A stretch of 44,625 nt of DNA from Thermodesulfovibrionales bacterium (lineage in GTDB: Bacteria; Nitrospirota; Thermodesulfovibrionia; Thermodesulfovibrionales; SM23-35), in the NCBI GenBank assembly GCA_030019415.1, contig JASEEX010000013.1:1-44625 (forward strand). The letters run 5' to 3'. The notes beneath the pieces are model-generated. The model ran no database searches and was not told the DNA's origin. It saw only the letters and a program-made list of their open reading frames with translations. This document shows positions 23,436 through 33,906 of this stretch, piece by piece. The position numbers and the translations under genes were made by a program. The first letter of the stretch is position 1. Each line of letters starts with the position of its first letter.

Positions 23436-26400
23436 ATGAAGGTTTTGACTATTATGTGGTCAAGCTATCTGCCATTGCTCAAAGAGGCTGCTGATACCCT
23501 GAATATTGAACTTATAGCTTATTCAAACAAACAGATAAGCAGTTATCCAGAAATCATCAGGAAAGTGAAATCAGACATGAATACCGCAGATCTGATAATT
23601 TTATACAGAACGAACGATTTATTCTGGGAAGAGGTAGAGCAGGATTTGAAAGGATTAAAAGAGCGCATCCCTGTTGTAATTGTTGGAAGTGATCCATCAT
23701 ACAGGGCATTGTCTTCGGTGAATCCTGAAATTGTTGTAACTGTTTATAAGTATGTTCTTTTTAATGGCAGGGATAATCTCATCAATATGCTCAAATACCT
23801 GCTCCACAGCCTCTTCGATAGCTCGGTTACCTTCACACAACCTGAGGAGATACCATGGCAAGGAATATTCCATCCAAGCATGTCTAAGGTATATTATGCA
23901 ACTGAAGAATATCTCGAAGAATATCAGCAGAGCCTCTCCTTTAAGCCATCTGTGTTTATAGGAATTCTCTATTCCCGATCCAGTTGGGTAACAGGGAATC
24001 TCGAAATAGAGAAGGCGCTTATTTCATCCCTTGAAAAAAGAAATGTAGGCGTAATCCCTGTTTATTTCTATTCGCTCAAGGATGCAAACCTCGGGAATTT
24101 AAGTGGTGTCGAAGCGATAGAGAGATTTCTTATGAAGGAAGAAAGTCCTATTGTTGACGGTATTGTGAAACTCACCATGTTTTTCCTTGGAAATTCCAAA
24201 GGTGATATAAAGGCATCAGATGTACCTTCAGGGGTACACCTTATGAAAAATATCAACGTTCCCCTATTCTGTCCGGTGAGTTCATATTACAAAAACAAAG
24301 AGCAGTGGCTTGAAGACCCGCAAGGGCTGAGCGCGCAGGTTGCGTGGAGCATATCATTGCCTGAGTTTGAAGGTGTTATCGAGCCTGTGATAATAGGAGC
24401 TACAAGAGGCATAACAAGGCCGGAAGAGGAATCTTATGAGGCAATAGGCGACAGGGTTGATAAGCTCGCAGAAAGGATTATCCGATGGATTAATCTCAGG
24501 AAAAGGCCGAACAGCGAAAAGAAAGTGGCCTTTATACTCCATAACAATCCATGCGCATCAGTCGAGGCAACTGTTGGAGCCGGCGCACATCTTGACACGA
24601 TTGAAAGTGTTGCTGACATTTTGAAAAGAATGAAGAAAGAAGGGTATCAAGTGAACCCTCCTGAGAATGGCAAGGTATTGATTGGTGAGATTATGGACAA
24701 AAAGGCGATATCGGAATTCCGCTGGAGTACAGTTGAGGAGATTGTGGATAAAGGCGGGGCGCTTGCTTTCATTGAAAAGGAGAAATATATGCAATGGTTT
24801 AATGAGCTGCCTGAAAATACACAAAAGCGGATGAGCGAGGCATGGGGGTATCCTCCGGGTGAAGAAAAGGGCGGCATCCCTGCTGCCATGGTACATAACA
24901 ATAAGATTGTATTAACTGGTGTAAATTATGGGAATGCTGTGGTATGCGTTCAGCCAAAGAGGGGTTGCGCTGGAGCAAGGTGTGACGGTCAGGTCTGCAA
25001 AATCCTTCATGACCCTGATGTCCCGCCGCCCCATCAGTATGTTGCAACTTATAAGTGGCTTTCGAGGGAGTTTGGTGTTGATGCCATAGTTCATGTTGGA
25101 ACACATGGAAATCTTGAATTCCTCCCTGGTAAGTCCACAGGGCTGTCATCAGGATGCTTTCCTGATATTGGCATTGATACAATGCCTCACCTCTATATCT
25201 ATAATGCAGATAACCCGCCTGAAGGCACTACAGCAAAGAGGAGAAGCAATGCAGTACTTATTGACCATATGCAGACGGTCATGGTCAAGGGCGAACTTTA
25301 TGGTGATCTGGAGCAGTCAGAGAGACTTCTTGATGAATATGAAAGATACAAAGACACAGAGCCTGCAAAAGCGCACACCATATCGCACATGATTATGGAA
25401 AAGGTGAAAGGTCTGAACCTGCTGGGAGGCAGTGAAGAATTAACCCATGACAATTTCAGGGATAAAGTAAGAGAGATTCATGACAGGCTTTCTCTTTTGA
25501 AAGATACCTACATCCCAAAGGGCATGCATATTTTCGGGAGAATACCCGAAGGGGAAAAATTAGCTGACTTTATATATGCGATAGTGAGATACGAAAACAC
25601 GCCTGATTCTTTTAGGGGCATAATATCGCAGATTATCAGGAGGGAGTTGGGGATTGTAGGAGATGAACTGAGTGAAAAGGTTGAGGAAATTGCAAAAAGC
25701 GCTTGCAAAGCTTATGTAATGAACGGGGTACATCTCGATAAAAACATCGGGGATTTATTCACGATACAGCCTGACGAATTGCAGATAATCAAAGATGTCG
25801 AAAAAAAGATTCACGGTGTTATGCAAGGCGTTCTGGCTTCCGATGAAACGGCATCGCTTTTAAATGGATTCAACGGCGGATATATTGAGCCCGGGCCCTC
25901 AGGGCTCATCACAAGGGGAAGAAGTGATATACTTCCCACGGGTAGAAACTTCTATTCACTTGACCCTCAAAGGATACCCACACCTGCTGCATGGGAAATA
26001 GGAAAAAGCCTTGCGCAGAAGACCATCGAGAAATATCTGGAGGAAGAAGGCAGGTATCCTGAGAATATCGCCTTTTACTGGCAGTGCACCGACATTATGT
26101 GGGCAGACGGAGAAGGTATGGCACAAATGATGTATCTCATGGGTGCAAGACCCCAGTGGCAGAATAACGGGAGGCTTAAGGGATTTGAAATCATATCACT
26201 TGAGGAACTCGATCGTCCCCGAATAGATATCACAGTAAGGGTTTCAGGCATTACACGGGATAACTTCTCTTCTACAATAGATGTGCTTGATGAGGCGGTG
26301 CAGGCAGTCGCAAATCTTGATGAGCCTCTTGACCAGAACTTTATAAGAAAGCATACCATCGAAAAACTTGATGGCAAATCCGCTTCTGATAAAGAAGAAC

Positions 26401-27260
26401 TCAGGAAGGCAACCTACAGGATATTTGCGAGTATGCCCGGCACATACCAGGCAGGCACTCAGCTTGCTATATATGCCTCTGCATGGAAAACAGAGAATGA
26501 TCTTTCAGATGTGTTTCTTTACTGGAACGGATATGCATATGGAAAAGGGACATTTGGTGAACCCGCTCATCAGAGTTTGAAAGAGAGTCTGAAGACAGTA
26601 GAGGTTACTTTCAACAAGACTGTTACAGACGAGTATGACCTCACAGGATGTTGTTGCTACTTCGGTACACACGGCGGGATGATTAATGCTGCAAAAGTGA
26701 TATCAGGTAAAGATATCCAGAATTATTACGGAGATACAAGAGAGCAGGATAAAGTCTCTGTGAGAACCCTGACTGAAGAAATAAGAAGAATCGCCAGGGC
26801 AAAGATATTGAACCCTAAGTGGATTCAGGGAATGAAAGAACATGGATACAAAGGTGCAGGAGAGATAAGCAAAAGGATAGGTAGACTCTATGGCTGGCAG
26901 GCAACAGCAAAGGCTGTTGATGATTCTGTTTTTGACGACATAGCACGAACATTCATGATGAACGAGGAGAACAGGAAGTTCTTTGAAAAGAACAATCCCT
27001 GGGCACTGGAAGAAATAGCGAGGAGGTTGATTGAAGCCGTTGAACGTGGTTTGTGGAATCCTTCTCCTGATGTCAGAGAAGCATTGAAACAGATATATGT
27101 CGAAATAGAAGGCTGGATAGAAGAAAAGATGGGAGATGTTCAGGCTGATTTTCAAGGTGGTGCAATAGATATTGTAACTGCGGATGAGGTAGAAAATTGG
27201 GGTAAAAAGTTGAGAGAGATTGAAAAAAGATTAAACACTAAGGTGGAGATAAACAGATGA
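23436..27260 (+). CDS. cobN: CobN-like large chelatase subunit (cobaltochelatase/HmuS-type family)
   Basis: A 1274-aa member of the CobN/BchH/ChlH family that binds the tetrapyrrole during metal insertion; homologues called HmuS are linked to anaerobic heme metal removal. Conserved blocks include [17 protein letters not shown] (about 510), [15 protein letters not shown] (about 552), [13 protein letters not shown] (about 600), [11 protein letters not shown] (about 1070) and [16 protein letters not shown]. The triple Cys is notable as a possible ligand. The overall form resembles methanogen/anaerobe CobN rather than the aerobic enzyme. The stop overlaps the ChlI-ChlD start by 4 bp, so the pair is coupled. 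The metal and direction (insertion or removal) are undetermined. Confidence 0.9.
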   Translation: MKVLTIMWSSYLPLLKEAADTLNIELIAYSNKQISSYPEIIRKVKSDMNTADLIILYRTNDLFWEEVEQDLKGLKERIPVVIVGSDPSYRALSSVNPEIVVTVYKYVLFNGRDNLINMLKYLLHSLFDSSVTFTQPEEIPWQGIFHPSMSKVYYATEEYLEEYQQSLSFKPSVFIGILYSRSSWVTGNLEIEKALISSLEKRNVGVIPVYFYSLKDANLGNLSGVEAIERFLMKEESPIVDGIVKLTMFFLGNSKGDIKASDVPSGVHLMKNINVPLFCPVSSYYKNKEQWLEDPQGLSAQVAWSISLPEFEGVIEPVIIGATRGITRPEEESYEAIGDRVDKLAERIIRWINLRKRPNSEKKVAFILHNNPCASVEATVGAGAHLDTIESVADILKRMKKEGYQVNPPENGKVLIGEIMDKKAISEFRWSTVEEIVDKGGALAFIEKEKYMQWFNELPENTQKRMSEAWGYPPGEEKGGIPAAMVHNNKIVLTGVNYGNAVVCVQPKRGCAGARCDGQVCKILHDPDVPPPHQYVATYKWLSREFGVDAIVHVGTHGNLEFLPGKSTGLSSGCFPDIGIDTMPHLYIYNADNPPEGTTAKRRSNAVLIDHMQTVMVKGELYGDLEQSERLLDEYERYKDTEPAKAHTISHMIMEKVKGLNLLGGSEELTHDNFRDKVREIHDRLSLLKDTYIPKGMHIFGRIPEGEKLADFIYAIVRYENTPDSFRGIISQIIRRELGIVGDELSEKVEEIAKSACKAYVMNGVHLDKNIGDLFTIQPDELQIIKDVEKKIHGVMQGVLASDETASLLNGFNGGYIEPGPSGLITRGRSDILPTGRNFYSLDPQRIPTPAAWEIGKSLAQKTIEKYLEEEGRYPENIAFYWQCTDIMWADGEGMAQMMYLMGARPQWQNNGRLKGFEIISLEELDRPRIDITVRVSGITRDNFSSTIDVLDEAVQAVANLDEPLDQNFIRKHTIEKLDGKSASDKEELRKATYRIFASMPGTYQAGTQLAIYASAWKTENDLSDVFLYWNGYAYGKGTFGEPAHQSLKESLKTVEVTFNKTVTDEYDLTGCCCYFGTHGGMINAAKVISGKDIQNYYGDTREQDKVSVRTLTEEIRRIARAKILNPKWIQGMKEHGYKGAGEISKRIGRLYGWQATAKAVDDSVFDDIARTFMMNEENRKFFEKNNPWALEEIARRLIEAVERGLWNPSPDVREALKQIYVEIEGWIEEKMGDVQADFQGGAIDIVTADEVENWGKKLREIEKRLNTKVEINR

Positions 27261-29236
27261 CTTGCCGAAAAACAGCATTTCCTTTCACTGCTATTGTTGG
27301 ACAGGAGAAGATGAAGAAGGCCCTGGTCTTAAATGCAATCAATCCAAATTTAAGCGGTGTATTAATTCGTGGCCAGAAAGGCACAGCCAAATCCACAGCG
27401 GCAAGGGCCTTGGCAAATCTTTTACCCATGATTGAGGTTGTTGAGGATTGCCCTTTTAACTGTAACCCCCATCAAAAGAATGAGATGTGTGCTGAGTGCC
27501 TGAGGCGTATTGAATCAGGTGAAAAACTTCCTATAGTTAAAAGAAAGATGAAGGTAGTGGATTTACCTCTGGGTGCTACTGAAGATAGAGTCATCGGTAC
27601 ATTAGATATAGAGCATGCTATAAAGAAAGGAGAAAAAACTTTTGAGCCAGGAATTTTAGCCTCTGCCCATCGGGGAATTCTTTATATAGATGAAGTGAAT
27701 CTGCTTGATGACCATTTGGTAGATGTCATATTAGATGCAGCAGCAATGGGAGTAAATTATGTGGAGAGAGAAGGTGTTTCTTTTTCCCATCCCGCCCGGT
27801 TTATCTTGATTGGCACAATGAACCCTGAAGAAGGAGAATTGAGGCCACAGCTATTGGATAGATTCGGATTGTGTGTGGAAGTAGAAGGCATCGCTGATAG
27901 AGATGCACGAGTAGAGGTTGTTCAAAGGAATATACAATATGAAAATGACCCTCATGGATTTGAATGGGCCTGGCAGGAAGAAGAGGAAAAACTCTGCCAG
28001 CTTATAGTTCGTGCTAAAGAGATACTTTCTAACGTAACTTATGACAAAGAGATTTTAGCCCTTATTGCCCATATTGCTATTGAAATGGCTGTGCATGGAC
28101 ACCGGGCTGATATATCTATGCTAAAAGTAGCTCAGACTATTGCTGCTTATTATCAGAGAACCCGGGTAACTGAGGATGATGTAAAAGAGGCAGCAGAGCT
28201 TGTTCTTTCCCACCGTATGAGGCGCAAGCCCTTTCAGGAGCCGGAAATGGATAAGGAGAAATTAGAGGAGGCTATTCAAAAACATAAACAGAAGAAACCA
28301 GAAACCAATAACCAGAGGCCTGAAGAAGGAAACCAGGAAACAGACGATAAAGAAGAAAGGTCTGAAGAAGATCTAAAACCTGATAGCCAGACAGAGGTTA
28401 CATTTGAGCCAGGAAGCCTTTATCCGGTTAAAAAGATACCTCTTCCTAAAGAGCCGGGGGTTAAGGCTTCTCCGGGCCGAAGAAGCAAGGCTAAAAGCGA
28501 TTCAAAGTCTGGCCGCTATGTAAGAAGTGCAATTCCTAAAGAAAAAACAAATGATATCGCCTTTGACGCTACTTTGCGCGCCTCTGCTCCATACCAGATG
28601 TATAGAAAAAATAGTGGCGTTTCAGTTGCCATAGAACCACGGGATATCCGCCAAAAAGTAAAAGAGAAAAAGATAGGAAACGTCATCCTTTTTGTGGTGG
28701 ACTCATCTGGCTCAATGGGTGCAAACAAAAGGATGGTTGAGACAAAAGGTGCGATACTTTCTTTACTCCTTGATGCCTATCAGAAGAGAGACAGAATTGG
28801 ATTGGTGGCATTTAAAGGAGATAAGGCAGAGTTTCTCCTCCCCCCGACCTCCAGTGTGGAGCTGGCTAAGAAACAGTTAGAGGCTCTTCCTACAGGAGGG
28901 AAAACACCTTTGTCAAAAGGATTATTGAAAGGCTATGAAACCCTGAAGAATGAATTAAATAAAAATAAAAAGATTAAGCCTCTCCTTGTGATTATCTCCG
29001 ACGGAAAAGCAAATGTGAGTATCAATAAAAATGTAAACCCTTTCAATGAGGCGAGGCAAATAGCCGAAGATATAAAGCATTCGGGAATAAAGTCCATAGT
29101 CATAGATACAGAGACGGGTTTCCTGCGATTAGGAAGATTGCAGGAGCTTTCTGAAGCTATAGGCGGAAGATATTATCTTTTAGAAGATATAAGGGCTGAG
29201 ACTATTACCAATCTAGTAAGAGAATTTATAGAGTAA
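27257..29236 (+). CDS. fused ChlI-ChlD (AAA+/von Willebrand A) chelatase motor
   Basis: A 659-aa protein joining a BchI/ChlI AAA+ domain (1-330) to a VWA domain (about 465-659) through a charged, Pro-rich linker. Walker A-type GQKGTAKST is near residue 40, a Cys cluster (CPFNC...MCAEC) near 75, and Walker [12 protein letters not shown] near 140. The VWA MIDAS pattern is complete: DSSGS near 480, a Thr in GGKTPL, and ISDGKAN. It powers the CobN-type subunit by ATP hydrolysis, fusing in one chain the roles of CobS/CobT or ChlI/ChlD. ATGA overlap with cobN confirms partnership. Confidence 0.93.
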   Translation: MTCRKTAFPFTAIVGQEKMKKALVLNAINPNLSGVLIRGQKGTAKSTAARALANLLPMIEVVEDCPFNCNPHQKNEMCAECLRRIESGEKLPIVKRKMKVVDLPLGATEDRVIGTLDIEHAIKKGEKTFEPGILASAHRGILYIDEVNLLDDHLVDVILDAAAMGVNYVEREGVSFSHPARFILIGTMNPEEGELRPQLLDRFGLCVEVEGIADRDARVEVVQRNIQYENDPHGFEWAWQEEEEKLCQLIVRAKEILSNVTYDKEILALIAHIAIEMAVHGHRADISMLKVAQTIAAYYQRTRVTEDDVKEAAELVLSHRMRRKPFQEPEMDKEKLEEAIQKHKQKKPETNNQRPEEGNQETDDKEERSEEDLKPDSQTEVTFEPGSLYPVKKIPLPKEPGVKASPGRRSKAKSDSKSGRYVRSAIPKEKTNDIAFDATLRASAPYQMYRKNSGVSVAIEPRDIRQKVKEKKIGNVILFVVDSSGSMGANKRMVETKGAILSLLLDAYQKRDRIGLVAFKGDKAEFLLPPTSSVELAKKQLEALPTGGKTPLSKGLLKGYETLKNELNKNKKIKPLLVIISDGKANVSINKNVNPFNEARQIAEDIKHSGIKSIVIDTETGFLRLGRLQELSEAIGGRYYLLEDIRAETITNLVREFIE

Positions 29237-29432
29237 ATGGAGCCATCCGCTAAAGGCATATGAAAGACAGGGCTGAGATTATACTTCCTCCTGCATCGAG
29301 CACAGATGGCAGGCAAACCATGGCATTACGGTGCACCTGTTAATAAGGAGATTGCTATAAACCCCGTAGGATGTTTACTATCAACGGGTAAATGGCGGGT
29401 TTTCTAACGGGGTAGATGTGCTAAAATTTTGA
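29237..29432. other. intergenic stretch after the chelatase operon
   Basis: No gene is supported in these 196 bp. A 7-bp complementary pair ACCCCGT (29361-29367) and ACGGGGT (29407-29413) could form a loose stem, and TGCTAAAAT at 29419-29427 is an extended -10-like sequence ending 5 bp before the next ATG. No RBS is seen for that gene. Confidence 0.4.
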
Positions 29433-30623
29433 ATGTCTGATATACTTAAAATTTTCCTTATCTCCGCAATCATTTTACTTCTCCTCAGGAAGAGACTGGA
29501 CATCGGTTATGTGATGCTCATTGCTTCGGCGCTTTTGTTCCTGCTCTACCAGATGTCCTTTGCCTCCATCTGGAAGACCTGCAAGGATGCCGCCCTGAAT
29601 AGTGTGACTATAAAACTGATCCTTGCCCTGTCTTTTATCCGGATCTTCGAGAAGATACTCAGAGAACATGAAGTACTTACTCATATGATGAAAGCCGTAA
29701 AGAGGATATTCAGAAACAGAAAGGTCGTTGCTGCAAGCATGCCACTCCTCATAGGGCTCCTCCCCTCTGTTGGAGGTGCCTATTTTTCTTGTCCCATGGT
29801 TGACGAGGCAACTAAGGATACTAAGATGAGCCCTGAAGAAAAAGGGTTTGTTAACTACTGGATGAGACATCCCTGGGAATATATCCTTCCACTATATCCT
29901 GGGATTCTCCTTGCATCAGCTATCTCGAAGATAGAGCTCCATAAACTTATCACAGTAAATTTAACCTATGCATTGTTAATGCTAATAACGGGCGTTACTT
30001 TTGGTATGCGAGGAGTTGGGGGTGTAATAAAGACAGAAGAGAGACTATCAAAAGAAGGCATCTGGAGTTTTATTCCCATAGCAGCGGTTCTTCTCCTTGT
30101 GGTCATATTTCATATAGAACTCCATTACGCATTGATTGCCACTGTCACCGCTCTCCTCATTTTTTACCGATACAGTGCAAAGGCCATTTTCTCCTGCCTG
30201 AAACATGGTTTTTCTCTCGACGTAATCATTCTTATACTCAGTGTTATGCTCTTTAAGGAGGCAATGGATTCCTCAGGAGCGGTAAAGAACGTAAGCCAGT
30301 TTTTCATGAAAGAGGGAATTCCCATCCTTCCCGTTTTCTTCCTCCTTCCCTTCATCACTGGTCTGCTTACAGGCCTTACCATTGGATTTGTAGGAAGCAC
30401 ATTTCCTCTTATACTGAGTATGGCGGGCAGCACATCTATAGGCGTCATATCCTTTGCCTTTGCCTCAGGATATCTGGGAGTCCTCCTGTCTCCTGTTCAT
30501 ATATGCCTGATACTGACAAAAGAATATTTTAAAGCAGATTTATGGGGAATCTATAAAATGATGATACCTGCTGTTATCATTGTCTTCTGCGGAGCGATCG
30601 TGGAGTATATGATACTTAAATAA
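29433..30623 (+). CDS. DUF401-family polytopic membrane protein
   Basis: A 396-aa hydrophobic protein with about ten helices. It matches the DUF401/TIGR00529 family by segments such as PLLIGLLPSVGGAYFSCPMVDEA and NYWMRHPWEYILPLYPGI, which resemble GntP/Dcu-type transporters. A re-entrant GPLPSxGG-like loop and a second half repeating a similar pattern (GLLTGLTIGFVGSTFPL) suggest an inverted-repeat secondary transporter. The substrate is unknown. It stands alone after the chelatase operon; the following gene is on the other strand. Confidence 0.8.
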   Translation: MSDILKIFLISAIILLLLRKRLDIGYVMLIASALLFLLYQMSFASIWKTCKDAALNSVTIKLILALSFIRIFEKILREHEVLTHMMKAVKRIFRNRKVVAASMPLLIGLLPSVGGAYFSCPMVDEATKDTKMSPEEKGFVNYWMRHPWEYILPLYPGILLASAISKIELHKLITVNLTYALLMLITGVTFGMRGVGGVIKTEERLSKEGIWSFIPIAAVLLLVVIFHIELHYALIATVTALLIFYRYSAKAIFSCLKHGFSLDVIILILSVMLFKEAMDSSGAVKNVSQFFMKEGIPILPVFFLLPFITGLLTGLTIGFVGSTFPLILSMAGSTSIGVISFAFASGYLGVLLSPVHICLILTKEYFKADLWGIYKMMIPAVIIVFCGAIVEYMILK

Positions 30624-30743
30624 ATCCGAATATCGAAATCCGAAACAATTCCAAAATCTTCAAATCTTAAATTACCAAAATTTCTTCGCATTTCGTGCTT
30701 AGAATTTAGGATTTTTTAGAACTTGCAACTTGTGACGTTGAAC

Positions 30744-32189
30744 TTATCCTTTGATAACTCCAATCGGTCTGAGCCTTGCAATCTTCTTTGAAATCCCTGC
30801 ACTGTGAACCACGTCCACAACGTTTGATACATCCTTATATGCCTCAGACATCTCCTCTGCGAGGGTCTCCCTTCCAGCAGACCTGACTATAATCCCCTTA
30901 TCCTCCATCTCCCGCCATATGGCGCGCCCCTTTGCCTTTCTGATCGCCTGATGTCTTGACATTACCCTGCCAGCGCCATGGCATGTTGAACCAAAGGTTT
31001 CCTTCATAGCCTTTCCGGTTCCAAGAAGGACAAATGATACCCTTCCCATATCTCCAGGGATTAAGACAGGCTGACCAAGGGCTCTATAAATCTCTGGCAG
31101 CTCTGGATGGCCTGGAGGAAAGGCCCTCGTTGCACCTTTTCTATGTATTATGAGTTTCATTTTCTTACCATTAACCACGTGCTCTTCTATCTTTGCGATA
31201 TTATGTGCAACATCGTATATCAGGGTCATACCAAGTTCTTTCGGCGAGATATTAAATATCCTCATAAAGACCTCTTTTGCCCAATGCATGATACACTGCC
31301 TGTTCGCCCAGGCATAGTTGGCAGCAGCCCTCATTGCGGACAGATAATCCTGTGCCTCAGGACTCTCATAGGGTGCACAGGCGAGCTCTTTATCAGGAAG
31401 TTCTATTTTATATTTGATGACAGCCCTCTCCATAACCTCAAGAAAATCAGTGCATACCTGATGTCCGAATCCCCTTGAACCTGTATGGATCATCACCGTA
31501 ATCTGATCATTAAAAAGGCCGAGGCTCCCAGCAGCCTTTTCATCATAGATCTCATCAACATACTGAACCTCGAGGAAGTGATTGCCAGAGCCTAATGTGC
31601 CCTGCTGCGCCTTTCCCCTCTCATATGCCTTTCGACTTATCAGGGAGGGGTCTGCTCCATCAATACACCCTCCTGATTCTATTCTCTCAAGATCTCCAGC
31701 ATCACCAAAGCCTTGTTCAACAGCCCAGCGTGCACCGTGAATAAGGAGCCTTCCTTCATCTTCTGGGCTGAGGCGAATTTTCCCTTTTGAGCCAACTCCT
31801 GATGGGATTTCATTGTAAAGGATATTAACAAGTTCCTTAATTCTCGGCAAGACAATTTCCTTTTTTAAATTGCTCCTTAAGAGGCGGACTCCACAATTAA
31901 TATCGTAGCCAACACCACCCGGTGAGACGATTCCGTCTTTTAGATTGAAGGCTGCCACACCGCCTATGGCAAATCCATATCCTGTATGTATATCCGGCAT
32001 TGCGAGAGAGGCCCCTACAATTCCTGGAAGGGTAGCAACATTTGCCACCTGGTCTATGGACTGGGTCTCGAGTTCCTTCTCAAGAAGGTCATCAACATAG
32101 ATAATACCCTTAACCCCCATCCCAGGCTTGTAATCCAGAGGGACCTCTATCTTTGTATCATCAATCCTTCTGAGTTTCTCTAAAGCCAT
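30744..32189 (-). CDS. rtcB: RtcB RNA-splicing ligase
   Basis: A 481-aa GTP-dependent ligase that joins 2',3'-cyclic phosphate or 3'-phosphate RNA ends to 5'-OH ends. Metal and active-site segments are present: DINCGVRLL (Mn-binding Cys), GSGNHFLEVQ, HTGSRGFGHQV, and CHGAGR containing the guanylylated His. Length fits the family. The activator archease is encoded upstream on the same strand, a common pairing. The gap between the two (32190-32384) holds an A/T-rich palindromic repeat. Confidence 0.96.
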   Translation of the reverse strand: MALEKLRRIDDTKIEVPLDYKPGMGVKGIIYVDDLLEKELETQSIDQVANVATLPGIVGASLAMPDIHTGYGFAIGGVAAFNLKDGIVSPGGVGYDINCGVRLLRSNLKKEIVLPRIKELVNILYNEIPSGVGSKGKIRLSPEDEGRLLIHGARWAVEQGFGDAGDLERIESGGCIDGADPSLISRKAYERGKAQQGTLGSGNHFLEVQYVDEIYDEKAAGSLGLFNDQITVMIHTGSRGFGHQVCTDFLEVMERAVIKYKIELPDKELACAPYESPEAQDYLSAMRAAANYAWANRQCIMHWAKEVFMRIFNISPKELGMTLIYDVAHNIAKIEEHVVNGKKMKLIIHRKGATRAFPPGHPELPEIYRALGQPVLIPGDMGRVSFVLLGTGKAMKETFGSTCHGAGRVMSRHQAIRKAKGRAIWREMEDKGIIVRSAGRETLAEEMSEAYKDVSNVVDVVHSAGISKKIARLRPIGVIKG

Positions 32190-32243
32190 GATTGTCCTTT
32201 CCCTGATCGCCTCATGCGATTTTTTATTGCGTACGATCTATCT

Positions 32244-32378
32244 AAATTACCAATAACCAAATTCCAAACATCAAATAAATCACAATTACCAATAACCAAT
32301 TGACCTAACAAGTTTGGAACCCGGAATTTGATTATTGTTGTTTTGTTTGGTTATTGTAATTTGGTCATTGGTTATTCT
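32244..32378. repeat. A/T-rich palindromic repeat between archease and rtcB
   Basis: AATTACCAATAACCAA appears at 32244 and again near 32284, with inverted counterparts TTGGTTATTGTAATT and TTGGTCATTGGTTATT near 32347-32376. The whole stretch can fold on itself. It resembles intergenic palindromes common in related genomes and could affect transcript processing. Confidence 0.7.
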
Positions 32379-32384
32379 CATTTA

Positions 32385-32861
32385 TTATATATCGAATATA
32401 ACATCAATCTCCCACTTATCATCCTTCTTTTCTACCCTCAGTCTGTGATATGTTGCTGCCTTTACCAATAATTTTCTTTCATGCCTCTCAGGATCAAAGT
32501 CCTCTCCAGATATAGTGGCTTTAAGCTTGCAAGCCTCCCCCTCACCCACCCCTCCCCGCCGAGGGGGGAGTCCGCCTGAGGCAGATAGGGAGGGGGTGAT
32601 TTCAGTAATAACAATCCTTTTCCCTATAAAACCGTAGGCATCAAAATGAAAAATGAGCTCATTAAGCCAGGAGACAAGGAGTCCTTCCATTGAATCACTT
32701 TCGGTAAAGACATCAATTGTTTTTTCCTCTTTAAACGCATCGAGATTGGTAATGAGGCTATACATCCCGATTGCAGCACTTATGAATGCATCCTTCAGGC
32801 TTTCTCCATAGGCCCTGAGGCCTATATCACCTGATATATCAAGGACTGTAAATCTCTTCAC
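32385..32861 (-). CDS. archease (RtcB activator)
   Basis: A 158-aa protein that stimulates RtcB guanylylation. Family features are the N-terminal SGDIGLRAYGESL, ending in helices FISAAIGMYSLI, then SWLNELIFHFDAYGF, FDPERHE, the TYHRLRVE strand and a terminal FDI. Acidic metal ligands (Asp in SGDIGLRA and the final Asp) are retained. Between residues 88 and 110 there is an extra Gly/Pro/Arg-rich loop (SGGLPPRRGGVGEGEA) encoded by a G/C-rich repeat at 32534-32599, absent in ordinary archeases. The frame is kept. It overlaps the parvulin gene by 4 bp. Confidence 0.9.
   Translation of the reverse strand: MKRFTVLDISGDIGLRAYGESLKDAFISAAIGMYSLITNLDAFKEEKTIDVFTESDSMEGLLVSWLNELIFHFDAYGFIGKRIVITEITPSLSASGGLPPRRGGVGEGEACKLKATISGEDFDPERHERKLLVKAATYHRLRVEKKDDKWEIDVIFDI
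32534..32599. repeat. G/C-rich palindromic element inserted in the archease gene
   Basis: A 66-bp stretch with CTCCCCCTCACCC at one side, GGGAGGGGGTG at the other, and an inner CTCCCCGCCGAGGGGGGAG hairpin. Its length is a multiple of three and it adds about 22 codons without breaking the frame. A related element is at 41480-41525. Confidence 0.75.
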
Positions 32862-33733
32862 TTTTTATTCTCTTTTGGTGGAGCGGGTCTCGATAACGCC
32901 TCTTTATTTATCTCTACCTTGTAGCTTTTCTTCAGCCCTTCTATATAAGAATCGAAAACCTCTTTCTGTTTTTGTGCTGAAAGGTTTTGTGAGATGAGGT
33001 CCTTTATCTTTTCAAATTCGATTACCCTACCCAGTTTCTTATCCGTAACCTTTATAATATGGTATCCAAACTTTGTCTTTATGGGTTCGCTTATTTCACC
33101 AGACTTCAGCCTGACCGCCGCTGCCTCAAACTCGGGAACCATCTGGCCTCTCGAGAGAAATCCCAGGTCTCCACCGTTTTTTGCCGAAACAGTATCAATA
33201 GAGTTTTTCTTCGCAATCTGGGCAAAGTCTTCACCCTTCTTCAGCCTCTCTAATATCTTTTTTGCCTCTTTTTCTGTCTTCACGACTATATGGCTTGCCT
33301 TAAGCTGGCTGACGGGAGCAAAATCCTCCCTGTGCTTTTCATAGTAATATTTAACCTCCTGGTCCGAGACCTTCGCCTTTGACTCTATCTCCTTTTCGAG
33401 GAGTAGACCTATGAGTGTGATTTTTTTAAATTCTTCGACCTTTTTAAAGTACTCAGCATCCTTATCAAGACCCTTTTTTGATGCCTCCTGATAGAGAAGC
33501 TCTTTCTTTACGAGTTCATTGAGAAACCTTTCCTTTCCTTCACTACCCTCAAACATCTTCTGTGCAAAATCAGGCAGGTTCTTGAGTTCTTTTTCAAGAT
33601 CGGTCTGTGTTATTTTTACATTGCCAACCTTTGCAAGGTATGGCCTCTTCTGTTCTTCCTTTTTTGCACATGTAACAAATACAAAAAGTAGAGGAATAGT
33701 CAGTATTAAAATTAAAACCGCAACTTTTTTCAT
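32858..33733 (-). CDS. SurA/PrsA-like peptidyl-prolyl isomerase (parvulin)
   Basis: A 291-aa exported folding factor. An N-terminal hydrophobic signal (VAVLILILTIPLLFVFVTC) ends in a Cys that may be lipidated, though the -1 residue Thr is not ideal for a lipobox. The middle is a chaperone-like helical region. A parvulin domain spans about 145-240 with LKASHIVVKTEKEA, GGDLGFLSRGQMVPEFEAA and FGYHIIKV. It probably helps fold outer-membrane or secreted proteins. It is the first gene of the minus-strand run parvulin-archease-rtcB and diverges from hemL. Confidence 0.88.
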   Translation of the reverse strand: MKKVAVLILILTIPLLFVFVTCAKKEEQKRPYLAKVGNVKITQTDLEKELKNLPDFAQKMFEGSEGKERFLNELVKKELLYQEASKKGLDKDAEYFKKVEEFKKITLIGLLLEKEIESKAKVSDQEVKYYYEKHREDFAPVSQLKASHIVVKTEKEAKKILERLKKGEDFAQIAKKNSIDTVSAKNGGDLGFLSRGQMVPEFEAAAVRLKSGEISEPIKTKFGYHIIKVTDKKLGRVIEFEKIKDLISQNLSAQKQKEVFDSYIEGLKKSYKVEINKEALSRPAPPKENKK

Positions 33734-33849
33734 TAAATCCCCCTGTTTTTATTATGATATTGACTGCCTCTGCTTCCTCCTATTAACTGCCACTTCACAC
33801 TGTCACATTTTTATTGTTCTAAGAGATTATATATTAACGTGGGAGTTTT

Positions 33850-33878
33850 TTGACACATAAAAATTTTTATGATAAACT
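33850..33878 (+). promoter_or_regulatory. sigma-70-like promoter candidate for hemL
   Basis: TTGACA at 33850-33855 and TAAACT at 33873-33878 are 17 bp apart. Transcription would begin near 33885, which supports the downstream hemL start at 33907 over a TTG start at 33850. Read by eye. Confidence 0.5.
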
Positions 33879-33906
33879 ACCACAGTTTTTAAGGTTTTTT
33901 GATGAA

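Noticed and set aside
29360-29413. Loose palindrome ACCCCGT/ACGGGGT as a transposon end or riboswitch
   Set aside because: Seven base pairs with a 39-nt loop and no conserved features is too weak to call.
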